Shown one piece after another: positions 41,934 through 50,723 of a stretch of DNA of 64,000 nt. How positions within the stretch are numbered: position 1 is the stretch's first letter; each line of letters starts with the position of its first letter. Both the position numbers and the translations under genes were made by a program. The notes under the pieces were generated by a model that was not told the origin of the DNA, ran no database searches, and saw nothing but the letters and a program-made list of their open reading frames with translations. The stretch is from Caenispirillum bisanense (GTDB lineage: Bacteria > Pseudomonadota > Alphaproteobacteria > Rhodospirillales > UBA2165): contig CAMDWJ010000022.1 in the NCBI GenBank assembly GCA_945877815.1, forward strand, positions 1 through 64,000, read 5' to 3'.

Positions 41934-44792
41934 ATGAACGCATCCGAGCAAGACCGTGAAAACCGTCTCCTCGCCCTGGCGGGCGAGATGGCGGCCCAAT
42001 TGCGCGGCGGCCGGGCCGACGGGGTTCCGCACAATCTCGATGCCTCATTCGAGCGGGATTACGGTTTCGACAGCCTGAGCCGCATGGAACTCATGCATCG
42101 CGTCGAACGCGCCTTCGGCGTGACGCTGTCCGAACGCGCCCTTAGCGAAACCGAAAGCCCCCGCGATTTGCTGCGTGAAATCGCCGAAGCATCTGGCGCC
42201 CCCCTGCCCACGCAGCCGCATCGCGCCCGCGAACGCGTCGCTACCAGCGCTGGTTCGGCGGCACGCGACGCAGTGACCTTGACCGAAGCGCTCGCCTGGC
42301 ACGCCCACCAGCATCCCGACCAACTTCACGTCCGCTTCTATGCCGACGCCAATGAGTCCGGGGGCGAGGGCGAAACTCTGACTTACGGCGAATTGTGGAC
42401 CGATGCAGGCCGCGTCGCCGCCGGCCTGATCGAGCGCAACGTGGCTCCTGGCGAAGCGGTCGTCATCATGTTGCCGAGCGGACGCGAATATTTCGCCTCC
42501 TTCTTCGGCGTGTTGCGTGCGGGTGGCGTTCCCGTGCCGGTCTATCCGCCGGGGCGGCCGCGCGAGATCGAAGACCATGTCCGCCGCCACGCCAAGATCG
42601 CAGCCAACGCGCAGGCCCGCGTGATGATCACCGTGCAGGAAGCCGTTCAATTCTCGCGCGTGCTGGCCGCCCAGGTGGACAATATCGCCGGCATCGTCAC
42701 GGTCGCGCAATTGATGGAGGCGCCGCTGCCGAACGTCTGGCCCGAACCGCGCGCACACGATACCGCCTTCATACAATATACCTCGGGCAGCACCGGCGAT
42801 CCCAAGGGCGTGGTGCTCAGTCATGCCAATCTGCTCGCCAACATCAACGCCATGGCGGGGATGCTGGAGATCAAACCGAATGATGTCTTCGTGAGCTGGC
42901 TGCCGCTCTATCACGATATGGGCTTGATCGGCGCGTGGCTCGGCTCGCTCGTGCACGGCATACCGCTGGTGCTGATGTCGCCGCTCGCCTTCCTGGCGCG
43001 GCCGCAACGCTGGCTCGCCGCCATCACGCGCTATCGCGGCACGATCTCGGGCGCGCCCAACTTCGCTTACGAGGCCTGCGTCGGCCGCATCGCGGAGGAG
43101 GACCGGGCGGGATTCGATCTCGCATCGTGGCGCGTCGCCTTCAATGGTGCCGAGCCGGTCAGCCCCGCCACCATCGCCGCCTTTTCGGAAAAATTCGCCT
43201 CTGTCGGATTCAATCCAAACGCGATGATGCCCGTCTATGGTCTGGCCGAGAATTCAGTCGGCCTCGCCTTTCCCCCGATCGGACGCGGGCCGCGCATCGA
43301 CTGGATCGATCGCGACACTTTCTTGAAGACCGGCCGAGCCGAACCGGCCCAGCCGAATACGCCCGGCGCCAAGGCGGTCCCCTCGTGCGGCATGCCCATC
43401 GCGGGACATGAAATCCGCGTGCTCGACGATCAAGGCGCCGAACTGCCCGACCGGCGCGAAGGCATTATCCAATTCAAGGGGCCCTCGGCAACGGCGGGCT
43501 ATCTGCGCAACCCCGAAGCCAACGCGAGTCTGCTCGCCGGCGAATGGCGCAACGCGGGCGATCTCGGCTACACGGTGGCGGGCGAAATCCACGTCACCGG
43601 GCGGCGCAAGGACATGATCATCCGCGCCGGACGAAACATTTTTCCAGCCGAACTCGAAACCGCTGTCGGCGCGCTCGACGGCATTTCGGCGGGCGCGGTC
43701 GCGGTGTTCGGCAGCCCGGATCCCGACAACGGGACCGAGCGGCTGGTGGTGATGGCCGAGTCGCGGCGCGCCGGAACCGATGGCGAAACCAAACTCGCGC
43801 GCGCGATCACCGACCTTTCGATCGAGTTGATCGGCATGCCACCCGATGTGGTCCGCCTCGTGCCCCCGCGCACGGTGCCGAAAACATCGAGCGGCAAGAT
43901 CCGCCGCCAGGCCGCGCGTGCGGCTTTCGAGGCGGGCGCCAGCGGACCGCTGACCGTGCGCCTACAGGTCGTGCGTCTGGCGCTCGCAGCATTCGGACCG
44001 CTCCTGCGGCGCGGGCTGCGGCGCGGCGCGCGCGCGGTCTATTCCGGCTACATCACGCTCGTCGGGCTCACGATTTGCGTGGTTGGATGGATCGCAGCCG
44101 TTGCGTTGCCGGTCGAGAGCTGGCGCTGGCCGGTACTGCGCGGCCTGGTGAAACTCTATCTTGTGTTGGCCGGCATCCGAATGGAGGTCACCGGTGCGGA
44201 TAAACTGCCGCACGGACGCCCCTTCCTCGTCGCCGCCAATCATTCGAGCTATTTCGACGGGCCGGCGATGCTGGCCGCTCTGCCCGGCCGTTTCAGCTTC
44301 GTCGCCAAGGGTGAACTGCTGGACCACTGGGTGCCCCGCATTTTCCTCAAGCGCCTCGGCGCTTTGTTCGTGACGCGCTTCGATACGCGCCAAGGTATCG
44401 CCGACGCCGACCGTATCGCCGAAACGGTACGCGCCAACCGCCCTGTGATCACATTCCCCGAAGGAACCCTGTCGCGCATGGCCGGCCTGCTGCCATTCCA
44501 ATTGGGAACCTTCAGCGCAGCGGTGCGCACCGGCGCCACAATCATGCCCGTCGCGATCCGCGGTACGCGGCAGGTGTTGCGCGACGGAACCTGGGTGCCG
44601 CGCCCGGGCACCATCCGGGTTGAGCTGCTCGACGCGATCGCTGCGCCGACCGACCGCGAGGAATGGGCCGCCTCGGTGAAGTTGCGCGACCAGGTGCGCG
44701 CCGTCCTCCTCGCCGCCTGCGGCGAGCCCGACCTGGTTCATGAACGCCCGCTCGAAAAACTTGCAGCAGACGCGCGGGCGCAGGTCGGATAG
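41934..44792 (+). CDS. ACP - fatty acyl-AMP ligase - acyltransferase fusion
   Basis: 952 residues with three enzymes in one chain. An acyl-carrier domain (~10-85) has the phosphopantetheine Ser47 in YGFDSLSRMEL. A fatty acyl-AMP ligase follows (~110-680): YTSGSTGDPKGVVLSHANL, WLPLYHDMGLIG, GLAENSVGLAF and the C-terminal TSSGKIRR lysine loop. Then come a hydrophobic span (YITLVGLTICVVGWIAAVALP) and a PlsC-type acyltransferase with HX4D in NHSSYFDGPAML and FPEGTLSR. It likely activates a fatty acid, loads it on its own ACP and transfers it to a lipid acceptor at the inner membrane. Confidence 0.88.
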   Translation: MNASEQDRENRLLALAGEMAAQLRGGRADGVPHNLDASFERDYGFDSLSRMELMHRVERAFGVTLSERALSETESPRDLLREIAEASGAPLPTQPHRARERVATSAGSAARDAVTLTEALAWHAHQHPDQLHVRFYADANESGGEGETLTYGELWTDAGRVAAGLIERNVAPGEAVVIMLPSGREYFASFFGVLRAGGVPVPVYPPGRPREIEDHVRRHAKIAANAQARVMITVQEAVQFSRVLAAQVDNIAGIVTVAQLMEAPLPNVWPEPRAHDTAFIQYTSGSTGDPKGVVLSHANLLANINAMAGMLEIKPNDVFVSWLPLYHDMGLIGAWLGSLVHGIPLVLMSPLAFLARPQRWLAAITRYRGTISGAPNFAYEACVGRIAEEDRAGFDLASWRVAFNGAEPVSPATIAAFSEKFASVGFNPNAMMPVYGLAENSVGLAFPPIGRGPRIDWIDRDTFLKTGRAEPAQPNTPGAKAVPSCGMPIAGHEIRVLDDQGAELPDRREGIIQFKGPSATAGYLRNPEANASLLAGEWRNAGDLGYTVAGEIHVTGRRKDMIIRAGRNIFPAELETAVGALDGISAGAVAVFGSPDPDNGTERLVVMAESRRAGTDGETKLARAITDLSIELIGMPPDVVRLVPPRTVPKTSSGKIRRQAARAAFEAGASGPLTVRLQVVRLALAAFGPLLRRGLRRGARAVYSGYITLVGLTICVVGWIAAVALPVESWRWPVLRGLVKLYLVLAGIRMEVTGADKLPHGRPFLVAANHSSYFDGPAMLAALPGRFSFVAKGELLDHWVPRIFLKRLGALFVTRFDTRQGIADADRIAETVRANRPVITFPEGTLSRMAGLLPFQLGTFSAAVRTGATIMPVAIRGTRQVLRDGTWVPRPGTIRVELLDAIAAPTDREEWAASVKLRDQVRAVLLAACGEPDLVHERPLEKLAADARAQVG

Positions 44793-44833
44793 CGTGGTAG
44801 CCGCAATGCGAGAGCCTAAAAGTCCAATGAAGC

Positions 44834-44916
44834 CGTCATCGCCGGGCTTGACCCGGCGATCCATCTTTATACATCGGACGAAAAGATGGATGCGCGGATC
44901 AAGTCCGCGCATGACG
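44834..44916. repeat. Paired REP element (REPIN-like)
   Basis: CGTCATCGCCGGGCTTGACC...GGCGATCCATCTTT is followed 14 bp on by AAAAGATGGATGCGCGGATC...CCGCGCATGACG, its mirror image. Same family as the arms around the GIY-YIG gene, but with nothing inside. It occupies most of the gap before the ABC ATPase gene. Confidence 0.7.
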
Positions 44917-44955
44917 GGCTACTTCTTATTTATTCTGCCTGTTTCGGCCGTTTGA

Positions 44956-46734
44956 ATGTTCACCGTCTCCGATCTCACCATCGCGTTTCCGACCGAACGG
45001 GGCGAGCGCATCGTTGTCGAGGGGGTGTCCTTCGCGCTTGAACGCGGCAAGACGTTGGGCCTCGTCGGCGAGTCGGGTTCGGGGAAATCCATGACCGCGC
45101 TAGCGTTGATGGCGCTGGTGCCGCCGCCTGGCCGCACTATACGCGGACACATAGCCTTCGACGGCGTCGATATCGGCGCGCAAAGCGAATCCGAGATGCA
45201 ACGCCTGCGCGGCCTGCGCATGGCCATGATCTTCCAGGACCCTTCGAGCGCGCTCAATCCTGTCTTCACGGTGGGCGAGCAAATCGCCGAAGCCTACCGC
45301 ATCCACCACAAGACCAACCGAGCCGAGGCACGCCGGCGCGCGATTGCGGCGCTCGCCGAGGTCGGCATCGCCGATGCGCGTTTACGCGCCGATTCCTATC
45401 CCCATCAATTGTCGGGCGGCATGCGCCAGCGCTGCATGATCGCGATGGCGCTGATCAATGAGCCCGACTTGCTGATCGCCGACGAACCGACGACCGCGCT
45501 CGACGTCACCGTGCAGGCGCAGATTTTGGATCTGATCCGCGACGTGCAGGCGCGGCGCAATATCGGCATCCTGTTCATCAGCCATAACCTTGCGGTCGTT
45601 TCCGACATGGCCGACGATATCGCGGTGATGCAGGCGGGACGCATTGTCGAGCAGGCCCCGGCGGGCGAACTGTTCGCCGCACCCCGGCACGACTATACGC
45701 GGCGTCTGATCGACGCCGCCACGCTGACGCGCCCGGACGCGCGCGCCGCGATCCACGGCGCGCCGCTGTTGGAGGCGACCGACCTCGCCAAACATTTCAC
45801 CATCCGCTCACCCGGCCTGTTCGGCCGGCGCCTCGGCACGGTGCAAGCGCTCAACGGCGTCGGCTTCGCTGTGCGGCGCGGCGAAACCTTCGCCATCGTC
45901 GGCGAGTCGGGGTGCGGTAAATCGACCCTGGCCAAAACATTACTTGGGCTTTATGCGGCCGACGAAGGCGCACTTCGGCTCGACGAGGCGGCCGTATCGG
46001 CGAAGGCCGCCGACCGTCCGAAAGGTCTGCGCCGCCGCATCCAGATGGTGTTCCAAGATCCCTATGCCTCGCTCAATCCGCGCCGGACGGCGCGCGATTC
46101 GATCGCCGAGCCGCTTGTCATTCACCGGATCGGCACGCCGGCCGAGCGCGCGCGCAAATGCGACGAGGCCGCGCGCGCCGTCGGCATCGATCCCGCCGAT
46201 CTCGCGAAATATCCGCACGAATTTTCCGGCGGCGAGCGCCAGCGCATCGCCATCGCGCGCGCCATCGTCGCCGAACCCGCGATCATCGTGGCCGACGAGC
46301 CGCTGTCGTCGCTCGACGTTTCGATCCAGGTGCAGATCATCGAACTCCTGGGCGATCTCAAACGCAGGCGCGAACTGACCTATATCCTGATCAGTCACGA
46401 TCTCGCCGTCGTCGCCCATATGGCGGACACGGTGGCCGTCATGTATCAGGGGAGAATCGTCGAGCAGGGCCCCGCCGATTCGCTCTTCTCCACACCGCGT
46501 CACCCCTATACCGCTCTGCTGATCGAGGCCGCACCGAAGCTCGGGAAAAAACGGGAACGGGTTGTCGCAATAGGGGAAACGCCGAGCACGATCACCCCGC
46601 CCGGCGGTTGCCCGTTCCATCCACGATGCCCGAAAAGCCAAGAAATCTGCGAGAATACTCGGCCTCTTCTCAGTCAAGACCAAGTGGATAGGCCCGGCCA
46701 TATTGCCGCGTGTCATTTCCCCGCTTCCTGGTAA
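44956..46734 (+). CDS. Dipeptide-type ABC transporter ATPase, two fused nucleotide-binding domains
   Basis: 592 residues: DppD-like and DppF-like ATPases in one chain. Walker A motifs are GESGSGKS (~41) and GESGCGKS (~316); ABC signatures LSGGMRQR and FSGGERQR; Walker [12 protein letters not shown] and [11 protein letters not shown]. It ends with the oligopeptide-transporter tail [19 protein letters not shown], which in DppD-type subunits binds an Fe-S cluster. It powers the permeases at 47.4-49.2 kb, from which it is separated by flaF. Confidence 0.92.
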   Translation: MFTVSDLTIAFPTERGERIVVEGVSFALERGKTLGLVGESGSGKSMTALALMALVPPPGRTIRGHIAFDGVDIGAQSESEMQRLRGLRMAMIFQDPSSALNPVFTVGEQIAEAYRIHHKTNRAEARRRAIAALAEVGIADARLRADSYPHQLSGGMRQRCMIAMALINEPDLLIADEPTTALDVTVQAQILDLIRDVQARRNIGILFISHNLAVVSDMADDIAVMQAGRIVEQAPAGELFAAPRHDYTRRLIDAATLTRPDARAAIHGAPLLEATDLAKHFTIRSPGLFGRRLGTVQALNGVGFAVRRGETFAIVGESGCGKSTLAKTLLGLYAADEGALRLDEAAVSAKAADRPKGLRRRIQMVFQDPYASLNPRRTARDSIAEPLVIHRIGTPAERARKCDEAARAVGIDPADLAKYPHEFSGGERQRIAIARAIVAEPAIIVADEPLSSLDVSIQVQIIELLGDLKRRRELTYILISHDLAVVAHMADTVAVMYQGRIVEQGPADSLFSTPRHPYTALLIEAAPKLGKKRERVVAIGETPSTITPPGGCPFHPRCPKSQEICENTRPLLSQDQVDRPGHIAACHFPASW

Positions 46735-46875
46735 TCTTGGCCGGTCAGGTCCTTTTAAGGGCATTAGTGCCAGCGCCCGGTTGCAAGGGCCTTTTAAAAT
46801 GACTTAATATTTTCAGCGCTATAACAAAGGCTTGTTCGATAATGTACTATCGGATGGGCTCGAAAGGTGACCCGA

Positions 46876-47223
46876 ATGGCTGATAAACCCACGGTTCAAT
46901 TTAAGAACAAACGTGAAATGGACGCTGCGGCGTTTTCGCAAGCGGCCTATGTGCTAGACCAAGCAAAGCAGAGTCTTTCCGACAAGGAATTGTGTGAACG
47001 GGCGCTCAAGTACAACCAGCTTCTCTGGTCGATCATCCAGTCCGATGTTTCGGCCAAGACCAATGCTCTGCCCGACGAAATCAAGGCCAACCTGATGAGC
47101 CTCAGCATCTTCGTCGACAAGCAGACGAGCAAGGGTATCGCGAAGCCGACGGTTGAATTGTTCGATAGCCTGATCAACATCAACCTGAATATTTCCGAAG
47201 GTCTGTTGGAAAGCCAAAAATAA
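46876..47223 (+). CDS. flaF: Flagellar biosynthesis regulator FlaF
   Basis: 115 residues of the FlaF family: AAYVLDQAKQSLSDKELCERALKYNQLLWSIIQSDVSAKTNALPDEIKANLMSLSIFVDKQ, with the typical aromatic NxLW motif and Asn-x-Leu-Pro. In alphaproteobacteria FlaF promotes flagellin synthesis or secretion, opposing FlbT. Here it stands without flagellin or flbT genes, between the ATPase and permease genes of a peptide transporter. It has its own spacing upstream (141 bp) and its own terminator. Confidence 0.85.
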   Translation: MADKPTVQFKNKREMDAAAFSQAAYVLDQAKQSLSDKELCERALKYNQLLWSIIQSDVSAKTNALPDEIKANLMSLSIFVDKQTSKGIAKPTVELFDSLININLNISEGLLESQK

Positions 47224-47284
47224 TCGACGTGGGGTATTCGACGGCATCGCACGACTAACGCGTGAGTCGTTGAAGCGCTAAAAG

Positions 47285-47309
47285 ACCTGCCGCTTGAGGC
47301 AGGTTTTTT
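47285..47309 (+). terminator. Rho-independent terminator after flaF
   Basis: Stem ACCTGCC/GGCAGGT (47285-47291 with 47298-47304), 6-base loop, then TTTTTT. It isolates flaF from the downstream permease genes, which must therefore have their own promoter. Confidence 0.85.
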
Positions 47310-47378
47310 ATTGCCCGCAGGCAAGCCGATTGCGGACATAATACCGGGACGGGACCGGGACACTGGCGGGGCGGCATT

Positions 47379-48332
47379 TTGACACGCTTCTTTTTCGATC
47401 GATTGTTGCAGTCGCTGATCGTTCTCGCAGCCATGTCCTTCGTCATTTATTGGCTGATCGGATTGATGCCCGGCGATCCGATCGATCTGATGATCAGTTC
47501 CGATCCGCGCCTTACCAGCGAGGATGCGGCGCGCCTGCGTGCGCTCTACGGGCTCGACCGGCCGATCGTCGATCGCTACCTCACCTGGATCGGCACCGCG
47601 TTGTCGGGCGATCTGGGCTTTTCGCGGCTTTACGCCAAGCCCGTGTTCCAGGTGCTCGGCCCCGCACTCGCCAATACCGCCCTTCTGATGGGTACGAGCT
47701 TCGCACTCGCACTTGCCATCGCCCTGCCGGCCGGCATCCTCGCCGCAGTCAGGCAATCGACGCGCCTCGATTATATGATCAACTTCGCCGCCTTCGCCGG
47801 AATCTCGCTGCCGTCCTTCTGGCTGGCGCTTGTCCTGATCGCCGTCTTTTCCGTCACACTCGGCATCTTGCCGGCCGGCGGCGTACCCGAAATCGCGGGC
47901 GGCGGGTTCTGGCAAGGGGCGCGCTATCTCATCTTGCCGGTCGCCACGGTCACCCTCGTCACCATCGGCGACTACATCCGCTATATGCGCGCCGAGATGA
48001 TCCAGACACTGCGACACGATTACATCCGCACGGCGCGCGCCAAGGGTGCGTCGAAATCACGCGTCGTCTTTGTCCATGCGCTGCGCAACGCGGCGATCCC
48101 GGTCGTCACTATCGTCGCGCTGGATTTCGGATTCCTGTTCTCCGGGGCGCTGACGGTGGAGATCATCTTTTCCTATCCCGGCATGGGACGGCTGATTTTC
48201 GATGCCATCATGGGCAACGACTTCAATCTCGCCCTGGTGGCACTTCTGTTTGCCACTGCGCTGACCTTGACCGGCAATCTGCTGGCCGATCTCGCCTATG
48301 GCTGGCTCGATCCGCGGATCGACTATCGATGA
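47379..48332 (+). CDS. Dipeptide-type ABC permease (DppB-like)
   Basis: 317 residues, about six membrane helices. The N-terminal FFFDRLLQSLIVLAAMSFVIYWLIGLMPGDP is the DppB/OppB hallmark, and the cytoplasmic EAA loop is RTARAKGASKSRVVFVHALRNAAIPVV. Start is TTG 47379, after GGCGGGGCGG; there is no better-placed ATG. It overlaps the next permease by 4 bp (ATGA). Confidence 0.9.
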   Translation: MTRFFFDRLLQSLIVLAAMSFVIYWLIGLMPGDPIDLMISSDPRLTSEDAARLRALYGLDRPIVDRYLTWIGTALSGDLGFSRLYAKPVFQVLGPALANTALLMGTSFALALAIALPAGILAAVRQSTRLDYMINFAAFAGISLPSFWLALVLIAVFSVTLGILPAGGVPEIAGGGFWQGARYLILPVATVTLVTIGDYIRYMRAEMIQTLRHDYIRTARAKGASKSRVVFVHALRNAAIPVVTIVALDFGFLFSGALTVEIIFSYPGMGRLIFDAIMGNDFNLALVALLFATALTLTGNLLADLAYGWLDPRIDYR

Positions 48333-49216
48333 GCGCCGCCCGATCGCTCGCCTGGCGCCGCTTCCGCCGCCATCCCTTCGCGCTTCCGAGCTTCGTCTTG
48401 CTCGTTGTCCTAGCACTGGCGGCGCTCGGCGCACCTCTGGTTGAAGCTGCCTTTGGCATCGACGCCAACAAGGTCGATCTGCTGGCGCGCTTCACAACCC
48501 CGTCGGCCGAGGCCTGGCTCGGGCGCGACGAACTGGGACGCGATATTTTTGTGCGGCTGCTCTACGGCGGACAGGTCTCGCTGCTGGTCGGCATCGTCAC
48601 TGCTCTGGTCGCCTGCGTGATCGGCACCTGCATCGGATTGCTCGCCGGATATCGCGGCGGATGGATCGATGCGGCACTGATGCGCTTCACCGATTCGATC
48701 ATCGCGCTGCCGCTGCTGCCTTTACTGATCGTGATGGCGGCGCTCGATCTCACCAAACTCGGCGTGCCCGAGGCTATCGCGCAGTCCGATCGCATCAGCC
48801 TCTATCACATCATCTTCATCGTGGCACTGGCCGGATGGACGACGTCGGCGCGCCTTGTGCGTGGCACCACCCTCAGTCTGCGCGAACGCGACTTCGTCGC
48901 CGCCGCGCGCGCACAAGGAGCCTCGTCGGCGCGCATCATGTTCGTTCATATCCTGCCGAACCTGATCTCGCCGATTCTCGTGGCGACAACCTTGTCGGCC
49001 GGCAAGATCATCTTGATGGAAAGCGTGTTGAGCTTCCTCGGCCTCGGCATACAGCCGCCGACCTCGAGCTGGGGCAATATGCTGACCAACGCGCAGCAAT
49101 TGATCCACTCGGCGCCGGAGCTCGCCGTCTATCCTGGTTTGCTGATTTTTGTGACCGTGATCGCCTTCAACTTCGTGGGCGACGGGTTGCAGGAAGCGCT
49201 CGACCCGAAGGCTTAG
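48329..49216 (+). CDS. Dipeptide-type ABC permease (DppC-like)
   Basis: 295 residues, DppC/OppC type: N-terminal WRRFRRHPFALPSFVLLVVLALAALGAP, the WLGRDELGRDIFVRLLYGGQVSLLVG segment and the EAA loop AAARAQGASSARIMFVHILPNLISPILV. With the DppB-like protein it forms the membrane channel. Its start codon lies inside the DppB stop region. The matching binding protein is not adjacent; those at 27.5 and 38.1 kb are candidates. Confidence 0.9.
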   Translation: MSAARSLAWRRFRRHPFALPSFVLLVVLALAALGAPLVEAAFGIDANKVDLLARFTTPSAEAWLGRDELGRDIFVRLLYGGQVSLLVGIVTALVACVIGTCIGLLAGYRGGWIDAALMRFTDSIIALPLLPLLIVMAALDLTKLGVPEAIAQSDRISLYHIIFIVALAGWTTSARLVRGTTLSLRERDFVAAARAQGASSARIMFVHILPNLISPILVATTLSAGKIILMESVLSFLGLGIQPPTSSWGNMLTNAQQLIHSAPELAVYPGLLIFVTVIAFNFVGDGLQEALDPKA

Positions 49217-49231
49217 CTATGAAGAGAGTGT

Positions 49232-49322
49232 CGTCATGGCCGCACTTGTTGCGGCCATCCACGGGCGAAAGCGCGTCGCGCGAAAAGACTCGTGGATGCC
49301 TGGGCCAAGCCCGGGCATGACG
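49232..49322. repeat. Paired REP element (REPIN-like)
   Basis: CGTCATGGCCGCACTTG...GCGGCCATCCACG and, mirrored, CGTGGATGCCTGGGCCAAGCCCGGGCATGACG, with 28 bp between. It is of the same CCACG-type family as the hosts at 40174 and 62826. Confidence 0.7.
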
Positions 49323-49355
49323 GTCTAATATAGATTGGATGCGACTGCCTTAACC

Positions 49356-49769
49356 CTAACCGCCTGCGCGGACCTTGCCCGAGCCAATTGGAATCAATTC
49401 CGCAATGGTTCCGTCGGGCGCGCGGTATTTGACCGGCGTCGAGGTCGGCTCCGACAACAGTGTGCAGCCGGCCGCCACCAGCTTCGCCGCCGTGCCTTCG
49501 AGATCGTCGGATTCGATGCCGATATGGTGGATGGTTGCACCGGTGCCGGCATACAGCGCCTCGGGCGATTCCTCGCTGTCGTACTTCAGAAGCGTGAGAT
49601 TGATTCCCGCACCCTTCAGATGACACGAGACATGGCCGTTGTGCCACAGGTTGTTGATCACTTCGTAGCCGAAGACGTCGCGGTAATAGGCGACCGATTT
49701 GTCGAGATCCATCACCTTGATCGCAAGATGGGTCACATGATGACGCGTATCGTTTTTCAAGTCGGTCAT
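49356..49769 (-). CDS. VOC-family metalloprotein (glyoxalase/dioxygenase fold)
   Basis: 137 residues from ATG 49769. VOC repeats: VTHLAIKVMDLDKSVAYYRDVFGYEV with metal ligand His, then TIHHIGIESDDLEGTAAKLVAAG with a second His, and AELIPI near the end with a Glu ligand. It is similar to lactoylglutathione lyase and methylmalonyl-CoA epimerase-type proteins. Its start overlaps the upstream hydrolase stop by 4 bp (ATGA). Confidence 0.8.
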   Translation of the reverse strand: MTDLKNDTRHHVTHLAIKVMDLDKSVAYYRDVFGYEVINNLWHNGHVSCHLKGAGINLTLLKYDSEESPEALYAGTGATIHHIGIESDDLEGTAAKLVAAGCTLLSEPTSTPVKYRAPDGTIAELIPIGSGKVRAGG

Positions 49770-50665
49770 GCTGCCTCCTGCCGAACGGATGTCATCGCGC
49801 CGATGATGATAGCCGCATTGGCCAAACCCCAGAAATGCCCCGCGCCCGGAATGATGCTGATTTCGCAACCCTGCATGCTTTCGGCCAGATGATGCGTCAT
49901 CGCGGCGGGAACGATAGTATCGGCATTGCCGTGCCACAAGAAGGTGCGCACGCGGCCGTTGTCGGGCACGAAACCCCACGGGGTCGCCAGGAGATGCACG
50001 TCATGCCCGGGACCCGACGAACCGCTGCGGAAGGCTTCGACCGAGGCGATCTTGAGCGCGTGCCAAGCCTCGGTGGTCTTGATTCCCTTGCGCTCGGCGC
50101 TCGGCTCCTTGCCGCTCGCGCTGGCCAGGATACTGGCCGGCCAACGGCGCACCGAAGCGGCGACCGCGCGGCAGAACATCGAATAGGGAATTCCGCCCAG
50201 CCGCGCGAGGCCGAAAATCGCGCGATAGCTGTGGGTCAGAGTCTTGAACAGCACCGGATGGTCGAGCGGCCCCATGCCACTCACCGCGCCCATCGACGAA
50301 AGCCGCTCGGGGATGAAGGTGGCGCAGGCCATGGCGTAAGGACCGCCACCGGAAATCCCGACCACGGCGAAATGCGAGAGGCCGAGCGCGTCGGCCAGGG
50401 ACACCACATCTGCCGGCCAATCGGCGATGCGCCGTCCGGGCTTATGGGTCGATAGGCCGATTCCCGGACGATCCGGCGCGATCAATCGCACACCGGCGCT
50501 GCGCGCCGCCTCGTCGCCGACGCGGAACATGAGCCGCGAACTCGGCGTGCCGTGAAAGAACACGATGGGCGTGCCCGTCGGATCGCCATATTCGGCGTAG
50601 CCGAGCAGCCGGCCGTCGCTCAGCCGATGCGTCAAGGATTCCCTTGGAAACCGATCGTCACTCAC
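49766..50665 (-). CDS. Alpha/beta hydrolase
   Basis: 299 residues: IVFFHGTPSSRLMF (oxyanion region), LIAPDRPGIGLS, nucleophile elbow VGISGGGPYAMA, acid in HGNADTIVP and His in PGAGHFWGL. It resembles proline iminopeptidase-like/haloalkane-type hydrolases, but the substrate is unknown. Co-transcribed with the VOC gene and divergent from manC with 58 bp between starts. Confidence 0.83.
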   Translation of the reverse strand: MSDDRFPRESLTHRLSDGRLLGYAEYGDPTGTPIVFFHGTPSSRLMFRVGDEAARSAGVRLIAPDRPGIGLSTHKPGRRIADWPADVVSLADALGLSHFAVVGISGGGPYAMACATFIPERLSSMGAVSGMGPLDHPVLFKTLTHSYRAIFGLARLGGIPYSMFCRAVAASVRRWPASILASASGKEPSAERKGIKTTEAWHALKIASVEAFRSGSSGPGHDVHLLATPWGFVPDNGRVRTFLWHGNADTIVPAAMTHHLAESMQGCEISIIPGAGHFWGLANAAIIIGAMTSVRQEAA

Positions 50666-50723
50666 GGCTTCGATCCCTCAATTGCGTTGGCGTTCCAGGC
50701 AAAATCTTGTAGCACAGGGCGGC

